Notes under the pieces: model-generated | What the model was told of the DNA's origin: nothing | Database searches by the model: none | The model's input: the letters and a program-made list of their open reading frames with translations, nothing else | In this document: one piece after another, positions 62,001-64,000 of the stretch | Numbering within the stretch: position 1 is the stretch's first letter | Layout of the letters: each line of letters begins with the position of its first letter | Translations under genes and position numbers: made by a program | NCBI GenBank assembly: GCA_016864895.1 | Contig: CP046107.1 | Location: 1,433,741 to 1,497,740 of the forward strand | Origin: Neisseriaceae bacterium | GTDB taxonomy: Bacteria > Pseudomonadota > Gammaproteobacteria > Burkholderiales > Neisseriaceae | Direction: 5' to 3' | Length of the DNA: 64,000 bases

Positions 62001-64000
62001 TAGTAATCCATTGATTTCATCATTAACTAATCCTTCAAGCCAATTACCAAGTAGTAATCCTTTGGCTTCAAGTAGTAATCCAAGCAGTAATCCGAGTAGT
62101 GCACCATTATCTAACCCATTACTGTCATCGTTAAGTAATCCAATTAGTTTGCCATTGAGTAATCCGTTATCTGCACCATTGAGTAACCCATTATCTGCAT
62201 CAATTAGCAATCCGATCAGTTCCTCAAGTAATCCATTGCTGTGGCCATCAAGTGGACCATTGAGTATTTCAAGCAATCCATTATCAAGTTCGATTAGTAA
62301 TCCGGTGTCATTGTCATCTAATCCACTTAGTACTTCGATTCCATCAAGTATTAGTAATCCATCTTCTTGGTCTAATTTGTCTTCGGCGTTACCAAGTGCA
62401 CCATCGGCGATAGTAGCAGGCCCTGCAATGTCATCTAAGTTCTCTGGGGTTGGTAATAAGAAAGCGAATAGAGCGAGTTACTACATACCGGGTTATGACT
62501 TTACTGAGACTAAGAAAGACTTTGAATTTAGGAATGTAGTGACGTTTGGTGATTCATTGTCAGATACCGGTTCGGCAGGACGTGGTGGTATTTATATGGC
62601 AGATGGTAATCCATTTAGTTTCTATAATAGTTATTTAGGGATTTACTTGACTGGAAAGTTTAATGCACCAAGAAGTCAAAATGGTACTAATTATGCGGTT
62701 TCAGGGGCATTGGTTAAATGGGCTTCGAGTGTATTACAGTTATTAGGAGATCCGATAGCGGTTATGCGTTCTAAGATGTCACAGCAAATAGAATACTACC
62801 TACAAGATAATAAACAAATTGCCAACTCTAAAGACGTGTTTGTATTGTGGGGAGGTGGTAATGATATGACCGGAGATATTATGCAAGCGGCAATGCCATG
62901 GAACTGGGATAAAATCTTAACTTCGGCAGGTGGTTATTTAGATAACAAGCCAAAAGTTTTAGGAGGTTATGCTCAGTTACTGGCAGATAAAGGTGCAAAA
63001 AATATCTTTATGTTAGGGTTACCGGATCCGGGTTTATCACCATTCTCCGGAGCAGCAATAGTTGGTGCTACCGTAGGTTCGTTGGGTATGTTCATGGATG
63101 GTACACCATTGGAGTTCTTAAATCCGGGTAATTGGGTATTGGGTGCAATGGATAGTTATTTACGAAACAATAACAATTTGGTGGGTACACCGGTTGGTAA
63201 TGCAGATGAATATGTTATAGATAACTATGCAAGGATGTATAACCACTTTATGCCATTGATTCCGAAAGAGTTATGGCGTTGGGTGATAGTGATTCCATCA
63301 CAATTACAACGTAACTTGGTGCTTCGTTGGAATAGAGATTTACAAGAACGTTTAATGGATGTGAATGGTAATATAGTTTATGCTGATATTTACCGCTTAT
63401 ATGAAGAAGTACAAAACGATCCATATACCTATGGTTTTACTAACATTCTAGTAGCACAATGTAGCTTAGGTAAAGAGTCTACGATATGTGATGCGGGGGA
63501 TGATTATTATCATGGAGATGATGGACAAGTGTATATGTATACTGACTGGCATCACCCAAGCCCACAAATGAATCAAATCATAGCGGAATACTTGTTGAGT
63601 ATCTTCAATGCACCGGGTTATGTATCTGGTTTATCTAGAGTTTCGGAGGTAAACGAGAGTGTACGTAATAACTTCATGAAGAATGAGATGAAGTATATGA
63701 GGTTTGATACAAGAGAAGTAGGTGAGTTTAGAACGTTTGCAAGTATATTAACGGGGATAGATAAGAACAGTCGATCATTAAGTTCAAGGAATTTATCGAC
63801 CCAAGGTATAGGAGCAGGGTTTGCGTACAGAGCCTCTGAAGGTTTAGATGTAGGAGCCTCATTATCGTTGATGTATGGAGATAAACATCCAAGTAATCAA
63901 TTGAAGTATAAAGACAGTGCACAAGCATTGACGGCATTTATGCAATATAAAGATGCGAGTGGTTTGTGGGCAAATGGGCAAGTTTATACGGGTTGGGAGC
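56071..64000 (+). CDS. giant Ser-rich GDSL autotransporter, barrel cut off by window edge
   Basis: An unbroken frame of more than 2,640 codons. Order: signal peptide (MKIRQKQLVLSLVSLFGAVS, cleavage near TNA-DG); a head with Cys62 and Cys69 and a hydrophobic stretch (73-91) matching the head of the gene at 53232; about 2,000 residues of Ser/Leu/Pro/Ala-rich sequence (about 123-2123); a GDSL esterase domain with Ser2162 in VTFGDSLSDTGS, Asn2264 in WGGGNDM, and Asp2492/His2495 in YTDWHHP; then the start of a beta-barrel. The triad is intact. AGAGGG stands before the ATG. The Ser-rich part could be a long, possibly glycosylated stalk or shield lifting the head from the esterase; this is inference. 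Confidence 0.88.
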   Translation, partial: MKIRQKQLVLSLVSLFGAVSLTNADGVQYRVAHASEPVIEENPVFVPQAVEPELEVSEELACVEDEETCQQTYYPLYLNLLLAAADLALGIGSDTRYDPKIEYSNQIDDVNKSETNFTYNPADSAASPLSASLSLQSMSTTPSVLSQLPFTLSTASSLLPISGPLASSTNASLVPLASPVLSSLAPFELSSSLSVEPLLSSLTIPLSLLTSGQSNSSQPLSGPLNSLASSSAPFLTPLGSSLALPLSSLGSLGKFILTSSSVPLMPLSSSLSSTGPSLILPFYISLTASSPLNSSLILPSILPLSSSGMPLASSSIPLWYSISAPSILPSSSLSSLGPSSLSPISSSVGLPLLSSSLPFLSSSAIPLAVPSFSLGSSLQALTTSGLSLVSAPVDLSLAPLSSIPPFSLSMDPSKSITSIPSSLSLVPVYSSSLPSDSSSVAPSLLSLQSLGSSLTSSGTSLLELISLPSAVLSAPSSLIPPFSLSMDPSKSLTSGPLYFSIASSSSASYPFTVSSGSPLVLSLSAPVGSLLSSSLSLSLAPLYLSSALPSGLSSLPLTVLSSPTVSSSIPFYISGVLLKSLALSQSSLLPSSQIGSSFPASSLGPLSISLGSLLPSLSGSLSAFPAYSSLGSSSIATSSLPMISASLFSGLASSGGPSLGLSSSFTGSSVYSSGTISSALSVPVGGLALAGSAQSISLTSSVILTLPASLSSTTLFGFSSSSGSLLSTPSMVSFLPSFLSFMGLPLSITSLVGTYVSIFSGSYGVIPFFLSSQVTGSTVISYSTLSSSSIPALSFFGSYFMLWLGWSTQSAWMGPGLSLSFIPEASFAFIPGFIGPLSSIFGLMSAFASVPLLAGSIPSSVISPGLSLVGPSSSAVSPPLLSSGSFFTLSAAIFGGPVFSSLVPVSISSLPIPVLGPFLWGFTIAPSFIWSSYVSWTMPLYSTMFLSNVPSLISSTSIPSIASFSSVPSTFYASSSIVAPYLSSAVLLSLAPLGIPLSSSNNITSIPMSFLGSSLSTTFPSSIIPSASLVLVSLPNISVSSSIGSSSLISGVWASIAVSSLPISSLALHLLGALSAGSGSLAVGPSSGVGLAGSLVSSSFGTLWAVPSSLSVGVTEMISPVPSSFVPLISSSSNFTASSLSGSSTVSGLVPASVSGSIASVILVPSTALSTSLPVSSVVSLDSLLGLSSLPISSSTFASEVSLLSAISQISAVSAPSMIYGSLTSGLGTSLISSASTVISSLPLASSGVSSLPFIVSSSIPLSISSAVPASSGYLSLALGSVGLWATDSTWAVASSFTGIPSALSVILLYNFSFIPSGILGTVPAIFSFAASAPISSGLGLVSSFPPSLSSMFTGFMMAVVSSVALPGSMSSLPSSSIPFLNTSVSFLPSAVASTAALSSLTGLFTVSWMGMNLSSSGIPTSVGSSSGSLWTSWSLFGHLSSGALGPLSVFVPSFWSVIGASLPGTSASITLASAATFGLGAIVTFFSSLGFVSLLPGTSVLLGMIPSSSLASLPSSGLMGVLSSIASLNTSIPSTLLLVPSFITGSLLLSSAPVSLLSSVPSITSLLSLMSSSVVSSISLGSLSSVGLVYSLSSGVVSSLLFGASSIPSSLAMPFILSSTSSVLTPALASSLTSLLGTFSLLLPSLNIAISTIPSSLSSIVSSPSYIPSSSVGISSLFSSNPISASINSILAPISLGVPSYLSGISSTSLGSLSGAPSSSNPSFAPSSNPSSNPSSAPFSNPSLAPFSNPSLAPISNPLLSWFSNPSVAPSVSPPSSLSTNPSSMNPSSNPSTASISNPSLNPSSAPFSNPALSWLSNPSSAPLSNPSSAPSSNPSLAPSFNPLTSGSVNPSLMTPSTNPSTASISNPSLNPSSAPLSNPSMAPLSNPSSMPLSNPLSAPLSNPSLAPISNPSSGAPSTWSLPSSNPSSAPISNPSINPISAPSSNPSSAPISNPSLAPFSNPSSAPISNPSLAPFSNPLISSLTNPSSQLPSSNPLASSSNPSSNPSSAPLSNPLLSSLSNPISLPLSNPLSAPLSNPLSASISNPISSSSNPLLWPSSGPLSISSNPLSSSISNPVSLSSNPLSTSIPSSISNPSSWSNLSSALPSAPSAIVAGPAMSSKFSGVGNKKANRASYYIPGYDFTETKKDFEFRNVVTFGDSLSDTGSAGRGGIYMADGNPFSFYNSYLGIYLTGKFNAPRSQNGTNYAVSGALVKWASSVLQLLGDPIAVMRSKMSQQIEYYLQDNKQIANSKDVFVLWGGGNDMTGDIMQAAMPWNWDKILTSAGGYLDNKPKVLGGYAQLLADKGAKNIFMLGLPDPGLSPFSGAAIVGATVGSLGMFMDGTPLEFLNPGNWVLGAMDSYLRNNNNLVGTPVGNADEYVIDNYARMYNHFMPLIPKELWRWVIVIPSQLQRNLVLRWNRDLQERLMDVNGNIVYADIYRLYEEVQNDPYTYGFTNILVAQCSLGKESTICDAGDDYYHGDDGQVYMYTDWHHPSPQMNQIIAEYLLSIFNAPGYVSGLSRVSEVNESVRNNFMKNEMKYMRFDTREVGEFRTFASILTGIDKNSRSLSSRNLSTQGIGAGFAYRASEGLDVGASLSLMYGDKHPSNQLKYKDSAQALTAFMQYKDASGLWANGQVYTGWE
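56437..61200 (+). repeat. aperiodic Ser/Leu/Pro-rich coding region
   Basis: About 1,590 codons in which roughly a third or more of residues are Ser, mixed with Leu, Pro, Ala, Ile, Gly and Phe in short motifs such as SSLGPSSL and PLSSIPPFSLS. Synonymous codons vary freely, so this part is not a recent DNA repeat. One longer motif (IPPFSLSMDPSKS) recurs 228 bp apart, near 57280 and 57508. A Trp/Phe-rich island lies at about 58440-58920. Confidence 0.75.
61240..62370 (+). repeat. 24-bp tandem repeat region coding for SNPSxAPx
   Basis: Dozens of copies of AGTAATCCAAGTAGTGCACC plus four variable bases, coding SNPSSAPI, SNPSLAPF and variants. Unlike the preceding region the copies are close at the DNA level, which points to recent slippage or unequal exchange. 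Confidence 0.88.
63138..64000 (+). repeat. duplicated tract, copy 2 (in giant autotransporter)
   Basis: The partner of 54281-55143 at a constant offset of 8,857 bp. Sequence before it is clearly less similar. The match is still running at the window edge, so its true length is unknown. Confidence 0.93.

Noticed and set aside
56552..62276. Many long minus-strand and other-frame open frames across the Ser-rich region, including a 367-codon frame rich in LLNGALLGL
   Set aside because: They are mirror images of the low-complexity plus-strand coding sequence: AGT, CCA and TCA codons give few stops in the other frames. The plus frame has signal peptide, esterase and barrel.
61240..62370. CRISPR-like direct repeats
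   Set aside because: The repeats are in phase with one reading frame, have no spacers of unrelated sequence and no cas genes nearby.
63728..63937. Repeated 69-codon minus-strand frame, identical to one at 54871-55080
   Set aside because: It is the antisense of the duplicated barrel sequence, not a gene.

Overview
The window is an AT-rich bacterial chromosome segment (about two thirds A+T by eye). Gene content points to a Gram-negative proteobacterium, most likely a betaproteobacterium near the Neisseriaceae. The evidence is the divergent bamE/fur pair with dapB behind bamE, zipA followed by a very long ligA, a short RsgA, LolA and BamE for envelope biogenesis, a GTPase/M48 pair, and autotransporters. 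This assignment is inference from gene order and protein character. Several broken or degenerate genes (a frameshifted transglutaminase-like gene, an IS200/IS605 relic, an FtsK without ATPase motifs, an NAD synthetase without its glutaminase triad, a decayed-looking second tRNA-Cys) suggest a host-associated lineage under reductive evolution.

Layout. 1-2.6 kb: a partial small secreted protein, purA and an orphan gene, all on the minus strand. 2.9-3.5 kb: a promoter driving a Gly-Gly-Cys-Cys'-Leu tRNA cluster, the same order as the E. coli glyW-cysT-leuZ operon but with duplications. 3.5-6.4 kb: mostly non-coding, with one frameshifted gene and several hairpins. 6.4-15.5 kb: a gamma-carbonic-anhydrase-like protein, then a minus-strand recombination block recC-recB-membrane protein-recA. 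15.7-22.6 kb: a plus-strand run with two tandem TerB/DnaJ proteins, tusA, pyrC, a Tat-exported lytic transglycosylase, ssb, nadE and lolA. 23-30.3 kb: housekeeping genes yicC, rph, rnhB, trmB, dapB, bamE, fur, an M48 protease and rsgA. 30.3-32 kb: tRNA-Asp, tRNA-Val and tRNA-Ser plus an IS200/IS605 relic with an omegaRNA-like end. 32-38.4 kb: cydA-cydB-cydX-cydD-cydC, a complete cytochrome bd oxidase and its maturation exporter in one operon. 38.4-43 kb: hemH, ftsK and anmK on the minus strand. 43.1-50.1 kb: tRNA-Arg, zipA, ligA, galU, a PerM-like permease and hda. 50.6-53 kb: a small secreted protein and htpG.

53.2-64 kb is the accessory part. It holds two paralogous GDSL-type autotransporter esterases in tandem. 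The first is of ordinary size (828 aa). The second is open from 56071 to the window end (more than 2,640 codons) because about 2,000 residues of Ser/Pro/Leu-rich sequence lie between its N-terminal head and its esterase domain; the last part of that insert is a 24-bp tandem repeat coding for SNPSxAPx units. The two genes share 863 bp at about 99% identity over the C-terminal half of the esterase and the start of the barrel, which implies recent duplication or gene conversion. A pair of palindromic operator-like sites lies upstream of the first gene.

Functional links: RecBC and RecA act together in double-strand break repair; CydDC exports thiols needed to assemble CydABX, and HemH next door makes heme; ZipA, FtsK and AnmK concern division and wall recycling. 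All reading was by eye; no database search was run.
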